A stretch of 64,000 nucleotides of DNA, from assembly GCA_009774175.1 (NCBI GenBank), contig VSNG01000002.1, positions 18,790 through 82,789 of the forward strand, read 5' to 3'. The stretch comes from Lachnospiraceae bacterium (GTDB lineage Bacteria; Bacillota; Clostridia; Lachnospirales; Lachnospiraceae). The position numbers and the translations under genes were made by a program. The stretch's first letter is position 1; every line of letters begins with the position of its first letter. The notes beneath the pieces are model-generated. The model was given only the letters and a program-made list of their open reading frames with translations, ran no database searches and was not told the DNA's origin. Shown piece after piece: positions 18,208-26,901 of this stretch.

Positions 18208-19995
18208 TTATTTATCCCTAATCATCAGCTCTTCATACTCTTCCTTTGCAAGAAAGGGGTACATGTCCTGCAAGGCAGGCGTAAGCATTTTACCGTTTTC
18301 GTCCAACCGTGACATCACCTTTGGCGTCACCGGGTCGTCAAGCCGCTGTTCAATCTCAAGCAGACATCTCGTCTCACAAGTTGTCAGCCATCTGACCGCT
18401 TCCTCCACTTCTTCATTAGAAGCGCACTTACGGTATGCATAGCCGAAGGTTTCCGCCACCTTCCGAAATTCCGGGAAGCTTACGCCGGTATCGGGAGTAC
18501 ATCCGATATAGGCCCCTTCAAAGAAATTTTTGCTTGTCTGCCTGATGGCTCCGTAACCGTCATTGGAAAATACGACCACATTCACCGGAAGATCGTTCTG
18601 CACAATGGTCTGCAATTCCTGCAAATTCATCATAATGCTGCCGTCCCCGGTAATACAGTACACCTTTCTCTTCGCCGCCACAGCCGCGCCGATGGCCGCA
18701 GGAATGTCATATCCCATGGAGCCGCAGGTATAGTTCGTCATAACCCGCTGGCCGGCATACTGCACGCCGATCTGGAGCTTGGCCGTATTAGCCGTATTAT
18801 TTCCCAGCGCCAGAATACTGTCCCTTTCCTCATACTGTCGAAATATCTTCCAGAAATAATAGGAATTGACCCGCTCCTTTGGCTCGATATCCTCTGCGCC
18901 TTCATAGGGCGTAAATCTTTCCTTCAATCTGTCGCAGTAGGCAAGCCATTCTTCCGGCGCCTGAACCCGGCAATCCTCTTCCAGCATTTTTCCAATAAAC
19001 GCGCCCACGTCGGCATGAACAAACTTTTCGATGCAAAGCCCCGGCTTCCTGCTTTCCTCCGCGTCCGCATCCACCATCACGATCCGCGCCCCCGGCGCAA
19101 ATCCTTCCAGATTAAATCCTGTCTGCCGAAATCCCAGACTGTTCCCCATGGCCAGAATCACGTCCGCGTTCTGTAAAATAAAATTCCCGGTTCTCGGCCC
19201 CACGTTCCCGGAATTGCCGTAATAGAGCGGGTGCTCTGCATACAGATTGTCCGCAACCCAGGCGCCGCCGATCACGGGAATCCCCATCTTATTAATGAAC
19301 TGCTCAAACGCGTTCCTGCAATGACTGCTGATAATGCCTGAACCCGCCAGAATACACGGTCTTTTCGCACAGCGAAGCATCCCAAGCACATCCTGTATCT
19401 GCGCCTGATCCGCCTGCGGCACATCGCTGATAAATGCTTCCTCTGGATACAGATCCGCCTCTTCCACTCTGGCGTTCTGGATATCCTGCGGAATATCCAG
19501 CCACACGGGCCCTCTTCTGCCATCCATGGCAATATGAATGGCTTTTATAAGCTCCCGCCTCACCGCCAGCGGATCGGTCAGCATCACGGCATATTTCGTC
19601 ATATTTTTCACTGTGGGAATAATCTCGAACTCCTGAATGCCCCGATACCGCAGCTTAAGTCCCGATTTGGGAACGGAAATCTCATATCTGACCTGGCCGG
19701 ACAAAACAACCATGGGCAGGCTGTCCTGCCACGCTCCCATTACGCCCGTCAGGGTATTGGTCGCCCCCGGCCCGGAGGTAACGCAGACCGCCGCCGGCCT
19801 GCCGCTGTATCTGGCGTAAGCCTCCGCCGCCATGGCGCATGCCTGCTCGTGATGGTTAAAATATTTGTGCATCCCTTCACACACAAGCAGCGCATTATCC
19901 AGGTGCATGGCGCCGCCGCCCACCACGGCAAAGCAGTCTGTAACGCCGTATTCGATTAACGTGTCCATAACAATGTCCGCTACTCTTTTTATCAT
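18208..19995 (-). CDS. Thiamine-diphosphate enzyme, acetolactate-synthase-like, of the polysaccharide-locus type
   Basis: The 595-residue protein has the three acetolactate-synthase-type domains. The N-terminal pyrimidine-binding domain carries the conserved Glu50 in NHHEQACAMAAE and the SGPGATN segment; the C-terminal domain has the ThDP motif GDGS at 450-453 followed about 26 residues later by the Asn-Asp of FSNDGYG. The tail (LDDPVTPKV..PALQDMYPFL) is seen in a subfamily found in O-antigen and capsule loci. Relatives include YerE, which adds a two-carbon branch from pyruvate to a 4-keto sugar. It sits between a CBS-nucleotidyltransferase gene and neuD, inside the nonulosonate operon. The substrate is unknown; a keto-acid decarboxylase or true acetolactate synthase is less likely here. 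Confidence 0.87.
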   Translation of the reverse strand: MIKRVADIVMDTLIEYGVTDCFAVVGGGAMHLDNALLVCEGMHKYFNHHEQACAMAAEAYARYSGRPAAVCVTSGPGATNTLTGVMGAWQDSLPMVVLSGQVRYEISVPKSGLKLRYRGIQEFEIIPTVKNMTKYAVMLTDPLAVRRELIKAIHIAMDGRRGPVWLDIPQDIQNARVEEADLYPEEAFISDVPQADQAQIQDVLGMLRCAKRPCILAGSGIISSHCRNAFEQFINKMGIPVIGGAWVADNLYAEHPLYYGNSGNVGPRTGNFILQNADVILAMGNSLGFRQTGFNLEGFAPGARIVMVDADAEESRKPGLCIEKFVHADVGAFIGKMLEEDCRVQAPEEWLAYCDRLKERFTPYEGAEDIEPKERVNSYYFWKIFRQYEERDSILALGNNTANTAKLQIGVQYAGQRVMTNYTCGSMGYDIPAAIGAAVAAKRKVYCITGDGSIMMNLQELQTIVQNDLPVNVVVFSNDGYGAIRQTSKNFFEGAYIGCTPDTGVSFPEFRKVAETFGYAYRKCASNEEVEEAVRWLTTCETRCLLEIEQRLDDPVTPKVMSRLDENGKMLTPALQDMYPFLAKEEYEELMIRDK

Positions 19996-20070
19996 CTCTT
20001 CATCCCGATTCCGAAACCACTGCTCCTGCCAGCGTATTTCAAAATATCCCTTCGTGCAAAAAATGTCCTT

Positions 20071-21111
20071 TTATACCCGCAGCTTATTTTTCATCCGATC
20101 CAATTCTTCCATCTGTCCCATATCCATATAGGCGGACTCTTCAATGATGTAAGCGCCGATTTTTCTGCCCTCAGCCTTGCACCTTTCGATAATCTCCGGG
20201 AAGGAAATCGCCTCATTCTCAGGCATGGCGTCAATCAGCTCCTGCCGCACCATATACATGCCGGTATTAATCAGATAATCGTTCTCCGGCTTTTCCGTCA
20301 GCGCCTCACAATTTCCCGATTCATCCAGCGAAAGAACGCCGTAAGGCACTACATGCTTGTATTTTGCGGCCACAATCGTAATATAGTTGTTATTTTTTTT
20401 ATGGTGATTATAAATTTCGCTGTAATCCGCGTCAATGATAATGTCGCAGTTTACGAGAAAAAAATCTTCCGTTATCCTGTTTTTCAAAAGGTAAAGGCCC
20501 CCGCCGGTTCCCAGATAGGTATCCTCTTCCACATACTCAATCTCATACGGCTTCTCTAACGCCTCGAAATAGGATTGAATCATCTTTTTCTTATGATTGA
20601 CAATCATATAGAACTGTTTACAGCCATAATCAAGAAAATTGTTGATAATCCGTTCCGAAATGGGTATCTCCCCTATGGGAATCAGCGCTTTTGGCAGAAT
20701 CTTCGTATAGGGAAACAGTCTTGTTCCCTTACCCCCCGCCATCATCACCACCGGGCAGTTTAAATGATAGTCCTTCCTTACCCTGCGGCCGTTTTTAAAC
20801 ACCACCTCTATAACTTCGCCGTTGTAGTTTACAATCGGTATCGAAGGCACGTCCGTGGCTCTAAAGAGCTCGTCCACCTTGTTCCTGTCATAGCTCACAA
20901 GAAACTCCGGCTGATAGTTCGCTATATACTTAATGGGGAGGGCGGTATCGCCATCCCCAAGGGCATATCTTCTCACATCGCCGTCTGAAACAGAGGCAGA
21001 CAGCTTACCGTTATCCACCACATATACCACTTTACAGCGCACCCGCTCCAGCTGTTCCACAGCCTCTTTAATGATTGCGCCCTCCTCTATCAATAAGTCC
21101 GTAATCTGCAT
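20071..21111 (-). CDS. CBS-domain-containing sugar-1-phosphate nucleotidyltransferase, PtmE-like
   Basis: The 346-residue protein has a pair of CBS domains in the first 115 residues (LSASVSDGDVRRYAL, then DVPSIPIVNYNGEVIEVV) and a nucleotidyltransferase domain from about 120 (MMAGGKGTRLFPYTKILPKA at 124-141). That order is that of PtmE of Campylobacter, a glucosamine-1-phosphate guanylyltransferase that starts legionaminic acid synthesis from a GDP-sugar. Strong ribosome site GGAGG lies before the ATG at 21111. Its place ahead of the ThDP enzyme, NeuD, NeuB, NeuC and LegB supports such a role. The nucleotide (GDP versus UDP or CDP) is inferred from the relative only. Confidence 0.85.
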   Translation of the reverse strand: MQITDLLIEEGAIIKEAVEQLERVRCKVVYVVDNGKLSASVSDGDVRRYALGDGDTALPIKYIANYQPEFLVSYDRNKVDELFRATDVPSIPIVNYNGEVIEVVFKNGRRVRKDYHLNCPVVMMAGGKGTRLFPYTKILPKALIPIGEIPISERIINNFLDYGCKQFYMIVNHKKKMIQSYFEALEKPYEIEYVEEDTYLGTGGGLYLLKNRITEDFFLVNCDIIIDADYSEIYNHHKKNNNYITIVAAKYKHVVPYGVLSLDESGNCEALTEKPENDYLINTGMYMVRQELIDAMPENEAISFPEIIERCKAEGRKIGAYIIEESAYMDMGQMEELDRMKNKLRV

Positions 21112-21143
21112 AATTCCTCCCTGTCAAAGCAAGTTTTACGGTC

Positions 21144-22031
21144 TTAGCCGTAAATCAGAGAATAAAGGTCTATGCTGTCAATGTGCTCCCTGTACCAGTC
21201 GTATAACAGCTTCACCGCCGCGCGCATATCGGTCAGCTCCCATTCGGGCAGCTCCGCCCGTATCCTGTCATTGTTGGCGGTGTACTCATTTGCCCACCCG
21301 TCGCTGCATACAAAAATATCTCCCGGCTTGTCAGCTATATCATTGACTATCTGCGCCAGCTCATAAAGACTTACCCGAACGCCGCTGACCGCATTATAGA
21401 CATGGTATTTCGGATGCTCCAGATGCAGAAACAGTTCCACCAGCCGGCAGAAATCGTCAATCCACAGATAATCGAAATAACAGTTTTTCCGAAGGGACAG
21501 GGGCAGCCCCTTTAAGGATTTACAGCAAAGGTTTGAAATATATTTAGTTTTCCAGTATTCATATTTTCCGAAAATTCCAAACAGACGCAGATTATAGATA
21601 TTCTCGCTTTTCTCAATCATCTGATTTACGGTATACTTCATCAGTCCGTACTGATCCGTGGGAATCAGGTGGTTCTCAATGTCCTCCTCCGTAACGGACA
21701 TAATCGGAAAACGCTTGTCATACTCCGCGCCCGACCCGGCATAAATCATTCTGCCGTATAAATCGGCATGTCTGTAAAAATTCAAAAACATTCTGAGGTT
21801 GTAATCCAAAATCCTGCTGCCGTCCTTGCTCGGATCCGTTCCGTTCACATAGACGGCAAAATTCAGCACCACATCATAGCGGGTCTTTTGCAGACAGGCC
21901 GCGACCTGTTCTTCGTCTACGCCGTTTAATTCTCTACTGGAAGGCGCATACACGTCATAGCCCTTCTGCAGCAGATATTCTTTGACATTTCTTCCCACAA
22001 ACCCGGAACCGCCGGTCATCAAAATCTTCAT
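21144..22031 (-). CDS. NAD(P)-dependent sugar epimerase/reductase (extended SDR)
   Basis: The 295-residue protein starts KILMTGGSGFVGRNV (nucleotide-binding GxxGxxG) and has YAGSGAEYDKR and DQYGLMKY, the latter holding the SDR Tyr-x3-Lys pair. The general pattern (APSSRELNGVDEE, DVVLNFAVYVNGTDP) recalls GDP-fucose synthase and dTDP-4-keto-rhamnose reductase, but I would not assign either. It may reduce or epimerise the keto sugar made by the neighbouring LegB/ThDP pathway. The ATG at 22031 has GGGGAT upstream; an ATG at 22043 is less well placed. It follows a 87-base gap that carries a perfect 12-bp inverted repeat. Confidence 0.8.
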   Translation of the reverse strand: MKILMTGGSGFVGRNVKEYLLQKGYDVYAPSSRELNGVDEEQVAACLQKTRYDVVLNFAVYVNGTDPSKDGSRILDYNLRMFLNFYRHADLYGRMIYAGSGAEYDKRFPIMSVTEEDIENHLIPTDQYGLMKYTVNQMIEKSENIYNLRLFGIFGKYEYWKTKYISNLCCKSLKGLPLSLRKNCYFDYLWIDDFCRLVELFLHLEHPKYHVYNAVSGVRVSLYELAQIVNDIADKPGDIFVCSDGWANEYTANNDRIRAELPEWELTDMRAAVKLLYDWYREHIDSIDLYSLIYG

Positions 22032-22084
22032 ACTAATCCCCATTCTTGCTCAGCCTGCGAATTTGGGCGCAAGCACAAATTTGC

Positions 22085-22119
22085 GTGTGAAAAATCTTGC
22101 GCATATGGATTTTTCACAC
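22085..22119 (-). repeat. 12-bp perfect inverted repeat between genes
   Basis: Arms at 22085-22096 (gtgtgaaaaatc) and 22108-22119 are perfect reverse complements around an 11-base loop. The right arm touches the stop codon of the gene at 22119. No T-run follows on the minus strand, so it does not look like a normal terminator; it could be a processing or mRNA-stability hairpin. A motif next to it (gcacaaatttgcg, 22073-22085) recurs at 55200. Confidence 0.7.
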
Positions 22120-23168
22120 TATCCCCTGTATACTCCTCTGTCCACCATATAATAGTTCTCATACCGCCTGTTGTTTAACAGGCAGGCCAGCACCGAACCG
22201 CCGCCCTGCACCCGGAACAGCGCGTCGCAGGTCGACAGCAGATATGTCTCGATCAAATAATCGACGGCCCGTTCCTCCGTGCTCTGGTGATCCGTCTCAA
22301 TGTGTCCGCCTACCCCTTCTTTATAGGGATGCCCTTCCTCGTCAAAATAACGCGGCAGCGTTCTCCCCTCCATATACAGACATTTCTCCCCAAACTCCCG
22401 TTTCATTCTCTCCGCGTAATATCTGTCGTCAGGAGAAAGGAAAAGATATTCACAGCCAAATTCCCGCATGTACCGATGGGCATACTCGATATATTCGTCA
22501 ATATTTAACCCTTTCGGATGATTCACATACATTTCCGTATGCGCCACCTCGCCCCAGTACAGACCGGCGCGCATGCCGATTCCCAGTATTTTACTGCCTC
22601 CCGCTCTGCCAAAGAGGGTTTTTCTTATTTCCTGCGCCCTTTTCAGAATATCGGGCCGAATGCGGATATATTTCGCCATCGCCTCGAAATAGGGCGTATA
22701 CATCTCATCCGACAGTTCCCTCATTTGTTTCCAGTCCACACTGCCGTAGGGCTGTCCCTTATCCGGCGCCAGAATCACACGGCTGCTCTGATATACGTCC
22801 TCCAGAGAATAGCCGGGCGCCGGCTGCTCAAAATAATACTCCCAAGCGTTTTCCTTTCCTTTGTGCTCCTCATTCTGAACGCCCTTAATATAACAGCGTT
22901 TCAAATCAACCACGGGTATCCAGCCCCGCTCGGTTGCATACTTGATATTGTTGAGCACAATGCTGACCGTCGTTGCCAGTCCCCAGCTCTGGGGCCACTG
23001 CGAATAAATCACATAAAACGTCTTATCCTTATTCAGCTCTCCGTAACGGTGCACCCGCATGGCGCGTTTATTTTTATATACAATCTTTATCCGCTGAAAC
23101 CATTCGTTATACGCCCGCCTTACGTTTTCCGAAACAAGCTTTCTATATATCCCTAATAAAAAATTCAT
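22119..23168 (-). CDS. Putative fucosyltransferase-superfamily (NodZ/O-FucT-like) protein, unproven
   Basis: I do not recognise the 349-residue protein with certainty. Its layout suggests a GT-B transferase: an N-terminal segment with TFYVIYSQWPQSWGLATTVSIVLNNI and RGWIPVVDLKRCYI, a central IGIGMRAGLYWGE stretch with basic residues, YLFLSPDDRYYAERMKREFG, and a C-terminal TCDALFRVQGGGSVLACLLN stretch. This order recalls the NodZ/peptide-O-fucosyltransferase superfamily, where an Arg in the central HxRxGD-like strand binds GDP-fucose. No soluble signal peptide is visible. Ribosome site GAGG lies before the ATG at 23168. A GT11-type fucosyltransferase-like gene lies nearby at 27644. Family assignment is inference. 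Confidence 0.55.
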   Translation of the reverse strand: MNFLLGIYRKLVSENVRRAYNEWFQRIKIVYKNKRAMRVHRYGELNKDKTFYVIYSQWPQSWGLATTVSIVLNNIKYATERGWIPVVDLKRCYIKGVQNEEHKGKENAWEYYFEQPAPGYSLEDVYQSSRVILAPDKGQPYGSVDWKQMRELSDEMYTPYFEAMAKYIRIRPDILKRAQEIRKTLFGRAGGSKILGIGMRAGLYWGEVAHTEMYVNHPKGLNIDEYIEYAHRYMREFGCEYLFLSPDDRYYAERMKREFGEKCLYMEGRTLPRYFDEEGHPYKEGVGGHIETDHQSTEERAVDYLIETYLLSTCDALFRVQGGGSVLACLLNNRRYENYYMVDRGVYRG

Positions 23169-23201
23169 CTAATACCTCTTCGCCTATCCCTATTTCTTTC
23201 C

Positions 23202-23210
23202 AGTATAACA
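23202..23210 (-). promoter_or_regulatory. Possible extended -10 promoter element
   Basis: On the minus strand the 100-base gap before the gene starting at 23168 holds TGTTATACT (23210-23202), matching the extended -10 pattern TGn followed by TATACT. It lies about 34 bases before the start codon, leaving room for a short leader with the GAGG site. No good -35 element is present. It sits at the boundary where the AT-rich cassette (23269-29546) ends. Confidence 0.35.
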
Positions 23211-23268
23211 CAAATGTCTGCATAATTCTTCCACTTTATCTACAGATACCCATGCGGCCTCATTATCT

Positions 23269-23973
23269 CTAATCGGAAATCATCATATACGCCTGCAAGT
23301 ATTCTTTGATCGTTTCTTTGGAATTAAACATCATCACATCAATAATTGACAAATTCGGTTGAAATTCATTGTCAAACTGTTGGTATACAATATTCTGCGT
23401 TTTTACGAAATTTAACCGCAGGCCATGTTCCCGGAATGCCTCATAGGAATACAATTCCCGGCCGCCTATCGCATTATAGTACTCTGTCGCGCCCAACAGC
23501 TTGCATATCGCCAGAACCTTATCCTGGCCTCTCAGGGTATTGTCCTTTTTCAGGTCGGAAGACATAATCAACCCGGTCTTTATATCCAAATAGTTTCCTA
23601 TCACCTCAAACGAATGCTTGATATACTTTGCAATATTATCTTCTTCACACCACAGGATCTCTTCTAACATCGGATTCACAATATCATAATAGGGCGCTTT
23701 TCTATAAGCGCCCTCTATGCTCCTTAAATTCTTGCAGATGACGGCCTCATTGTGATCCACCCGCACTTCATTAATCAGGACATTGGATGAGGAACCCAAC
23801 ATTGGCACATTAAAATACTTAGGCGCTCCATTCACCAAAATTCTGTTTCTGTTAATCCATCCGCCCTTGATAAAGTTCACATCGTCATAGATCACATACT
23901 GATCCACAAAATTCATCAACTGCCAATAGCCTATATAAGGCATGAAATAGGGCTGCATAATACCCAGTCTCAC
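23269..23973 (-). CDS. WbqC-like family protein
   Basis: The 234-residue protein has the family's opening RLGIMQPYFMPYIGYWQLMN and VDQYVIYDDVNFIKGGWINRN. WbqC-like proteins occur next to DegT-type sugar aminotransferases in O-antigen loci, where some probably form part of the amino-sugar acylation or aminoacyl transfer step; their exact chemistry is not settled. The start is GTG at 23973, supported by a strong GGAGGAG site five bases upstream and by the family's usual N terminus. It lies 16 bases downstream of the aminotransferase at 23990, matching this common gene pair. The segment is AT-rich compared with the rest of the island. Confidence 0.85.
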   Translation of the reverse strand: MRLGIMQPYFMPYIGYWQLMNFVDQYVIYDDVNFIKGGWINRNRILVNGAPKYFNVPMLGSSSNVLINEVRVDHNEAVICKNLRSIEGAYRKAPYYDIVNPMLEEILWCEEDNIAKYIKHSFEVIGNYLDIKTGLIMSSDLKKDNTLRGQDKVLAICKLLGATEYYNAIGGRELYSYEAFREHGLRLNFVKTQNIVYQQFDNEFQPNLSIIDVMMFNSKETIKEYLQAYMMISD

Positions 23974-23989
23974 TCGACTCCTCCTGCTT

Positions 23990-25099
23990 CTAGCGTTTAC
24001 ACCTAATCACTATACTGCATATCCGTTCCACATCTCTTAAGTCCAGATCCGCATAAAGAGGCAACGTCAACACCCTTTGGCTGATCAGCTTCGCCATCGG
24101 CGTATTCTCCACGTTATATTTCCCATGAAAGCAGTCAAACGTATTCGTCAGCGGATAAAAATACTTCCGCGCGCCGATATTCTCACGTTCGAGGGCTTCC
24201 TGCACCTCGTTCCGATCTGCACCAAATTTTTTTTCATCTATGATTATCGGAAAATACGCGTAATTCGTATACACGCCTTCCTGCAGGCTGTTGAGCCGCA
24301 ATCCCTTTACGCCCTCCAGCCGTTCCCGGTAATATGAAACTACCTTCTCCCGTCTCTCCCGGTTTTCCTTCAAATGTTTCAGGTTGCAGAGGCCCATAGC
24401 CGCGCAAAATTCATTCATCTTCGCATTGGCTCCCACACCCTCAACCGTCTCCTCATCACGGATTCCAAAATTCTTCAACTGATATAGCGTTCTGCCAAGA
24501 GCCGGATCCCGGTAACAGCAGGCTCCTCCTTCAATGGTGTTGAACACTTTCGTGGCATGAAAACTAAAACAGGAGGCGTCGCCAAACTGTCCCACCGCCC
24601 TATCCTTATAGCGGACACCAAAAGCATGGGCCGCGTCGTAGAGCACCTTTAAATGATATTTATGCGCAATCCTCTCTATTTCCTCCACATCGCATATATT
24701 CCCATAGACATGCACCGGCAGGATCGCCGAGGTTCTGTCCGTGATTAATCCCTCAATCTTAGACGCATCAATCGTAAAATCCCTTTCATTGATGTCGCAA
24801 AATACCGGTTCCAAACCGTTTCTGATAATGGCGTGGGTGGTCGACGCAAAAGTAAAGGGCGTGGTGATCACTTCCCCCTCAAGTTTCATCGCCTGCACGG
24901 TAAGCTCCAAAGCCATATGGCCGTTGGTAAACAGCTCCACTGAAGGAACCTCCAAATATTCCTGCAGTTTCTCCTGCAGCTCAACATGCTTGCTTCCCAT
25001 ATTGGTCAACCAGTGCGTCTGCCAGAGCTCCCTGATCTCTTCCACGTATTCGTCCAACTCCGGCATCGACGATCTTGTCACATTAATTCTATCCGACAT
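23990..25099 (-). CDS. DegT/DnrJ/EryC1-type PLP sugar aminotransferase
   Basis: The 369-residue enzyme has FTNGHMALELTVQAM (residues 57-71), VITTPFTFASTTHAI, VLYDAAHAFGV (Asp155 for the pyridine nitrogen) and FSFHATKVFNTIEGG with the PLP Lys184. It transfers an amino group from glutamate to a keto-sugar nucleotide; the sequence looks closest to the VioA/FdtB type (4- or 3-amino-dideoxy sugars) rather than LegC. The start at ATG 25099 gives a conventional N terminus; a GTG at 25117 would overlap the ABC stop (GTGA) and cannot be excluded. It pairs with the WbqC-like gene downstream. No matching dehydratase is adjacent, so the keto sugar must come from another part of the locus or genome. Confidence 0.87.
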   Translation of the reverse strand: MSDRINVTRSSMPELDEYVEEIRELWQTHWLTNMGSKHVELQEKLQEYLEVPSVELFTNGHMALELTVQAMKLEGEVITTPFTFASTTHAIIRNGLEPVFCDINERDFTIDASKIEGLITDRTSAILPVHVYGNICDVEEIERIAHKYHLKVLYDAAHAFGVRYKDRAVGQFGDASCFSFHATKVFNTIEGGACCYRDPALGRTLYQLKNFGIRDEETVEGVGANAKMNEFCAAMGLCNLKHLKENRERREKVVSYYRERLEGVKGLRLNSLQEGVYTNYAYFPIIIDEKKFGADRNEVQEALERENIGARKYFYPLTNTFDCFHGKYNVENTPMAKLISQRVLTLPLYADLDLRDVERICSIVIRCKR

Positions 25100-25113
25100 T
25101 TTTTTCCGGCCTT

Positions 25114-26901
25114 TCACGCATCCTCAAATATCTCTTTTTTATCCTTGGCAGTAATCTGTTTATCCTTCACTTCGTAGATCAAGTCGCACTTTCTGACGGT
25201 GGTAAGCCTGTGCGCCACTATTATGAGCGTTTTATAGCCTTGCAGCGCCTCAATCGCCTTCATCACTTCCGATTCCGTCTCATTGTCCAAAGCTGCCGTA
25301 GCCTCATCTAACACCAAAACGTCCGGATTGCGGTATAGGGCTCTTGCAATCGCCAGTCTCTGTCTCTGTCCTCCGGAGAAACGCACGCCACGTTCTCCCA
25401 CTTTAGTATCCAAGCCATGTGGCAGCTTTCTAATAAAATCATCCAGCTGCGCAATCTTTAAGGCCTGCCAAACCTTTTCGTCGTCAATTCTTGTCTTTTT
25501 TTCTCCAAAGGCAATGTTATGGCGAACCGTATCGTCTATGATAAACGTGGCCTGCGGCACATATCCGATAATTCGGTTCCACTGATCGCCCAAATCTTCT
25601 ATGTCAATGCCATCCATCAGGATCTGACCCTCTGTCGGCTTTAACAGTGCCAAAATGATGTCGGACACCGTGGTCTTCCCGGCTCCGGAGGCGCCGATAA
25701 AGGCAATGGACTCTCCCTTTTTGATGGTAAAATTCACATTTTCCAACACATTTTCCTCTGCCTCCGGATACCGAAAGCTGACCCCTTGCAAAGCAATCTC
25801 CCCCTGAAGCTGTACATCGGTATACTTTTTCTTCAGTTCAGTTTTTGTCTGCTCCTCCTGTTCTAACTGTTTTACCTGCCGCACTGTCTCATAACAGGCG
25901 CCCAATTGAGCGGTACTCATGGTAATCGTATTAATCCCGCTCGTGATTGCCCCCAACGCCGGCAGAATACGGAACGCGCCCGCCGCAATCGTCGACAGCT
26001 GTGCAATCAGCTGCGTTACGTTACTGGTGTTTCCCATTTGTACCGCTACCGCCACTAGAATCCCGGTAATACAGATCATTTCAATCAGGTATGCAGGCAC
26101 CGTAGTTCCCATATCCACTTTTACGGACACACTGCTGTACTTCGCTTTGACGTCCCCGTACTCCTTAATGAAATATTCCTGTTTGTTCATCACCAGAACT
26201 TCTTTATGTCCCTGAATCGCCTCCATGGCAACTTGATTCATCTCACACATCAGATCTCTTCTGATAATTCCGTTTTTACTCATGGACTTTCTGTACAGCA
26301 GCTGAATCACAAGCAGACAGAGCAACGCAAGCAGCAATAAGACCAATGCCATCTGCACAGATTGCATCATAATATAAGCGCCGATACACAAAATCGTCAA
26401 TAACTTCATTAGCGACGTAAAAAGAGTCTTTAAGATGCCGTAAATACTGGACGCATCCCCTGAAATCCCGTTAATCAGGCGGGATGTATTGTTTTGCACA
26501 AAGAAAAGATACCCTTGTTTCATATAGGCTTCTAACACCCTGACACCCAATTCTCTCTGTACCATATAGGAATATTTGGCGGAAACCCAACTGTAAAATG
26601 TAAAATACACGGTCTTTGCCAGATAAATAGCAATAACGCTTCCGCAGACAAACCAGATCACCTTAAGATCGGTATCCAGATGGAGTAATTTCACAAAGGG
26701 AACCATATACCATCTGTTACGCACGCCCTTAATATCCAGCATCATATCCAACACCGGCATGATCACCGCAACGCCAAGCGTCTCTATAAGAGCCGCCGCC
26801 ACACTCATAAGCAAGATATACACCGCATATCTTTTCTGCTTTTTCGTCAGAATATATAACAGTTTGTGCAAAACATCCTTCGCTTTTCTAAACTCATTCA
26901 T
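25114..26901 (-). CDS. ABC transporter, PglK/MsbA-like lipid-oligosaccharide flippase
   Basis: The 595-residue half-transporter has an N-terminal membrane domain and an ATPase domain with Walker A (GASGAGKTT) from about 403, signature (FSGGQRQR) from about 508, Walker B (VLVLDEATAAL) from about 528 and the H-loop His near 564. Its ATPase domain matches those of the other two transporters (484 and 58359) almost without gaps. I use the ATG at 26901, preceded by AAGGGAAAG and overlapping the methyltransferase stop by 8 bases (ATGAATGA); a reading from 27003 would overlap it by over 100 bases. It lies in the AT-rich cassette and probably serves that cassette's own oligosaccharide. Confidence 0.9.
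   Translation of the reverse strand: MNEFRKAKDVLHKLLYILTKKQKRYAVYILLMSVAAALIETLGVAVIMPVLDMMLDIKGVRNRWYMVPFVKLLHLDTDLKVIWFVCGSVIAIYLAKTVYFTFYSWVSAKYSYMVQRELGVRVLEAYMKQGYLFFVQNNTSRLINGISGDASSIYGILKTLFTSLMKLLTILCIGAYIMMQSVQMALVLLLLALLCLLVIQLLYRKSMSKNGIIRRDLMCEMNQVAMEAIQGHKEVLVMNKQEYFIKEYGDVKAKYSSVSVKVDMGTTVPAYLIEMICITGILVAVAVQMGNTSNVTQLIAQLSTIAAGAFRILPALGAITSGINTITMSTAQLGACYETVRQVKQLEQEEQTKTELKKKYTDVQLQGEIALQGVSFRYPEAEENVLENVNFTIKKGESIAFIGASGAGKTTVSDIILALLKPTEGQILMDGIDIEDLGDQWNRIIGYVPQATFIIDDTVRHNIAFGEKKTRIDDEKVWQALKIAQLDDFIRKLPHGLDTKVGERGVRFSGGQRQRLAIARALYRNPDVLVLDEATAALDNETESEVMKAIEALQGYKTLIIVAHRLTTVRKCDLIYEVKDKQITAKDKKEIFEDA

Noticed and set aside
22085..22119. Inverted repeat considered as an intrinsic terminator
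   Set aside because: No T-run follows on the transcribed strand, and the next gene is close and co-directional.
23990..25099. Aminotransferase considered as the missing LegC
   Set aside because: Its N terminus and PLP-site context look like VioA/FdtB-type enzymes, it pairs with WbqC, and it lies in a separate AT-rich cassette.
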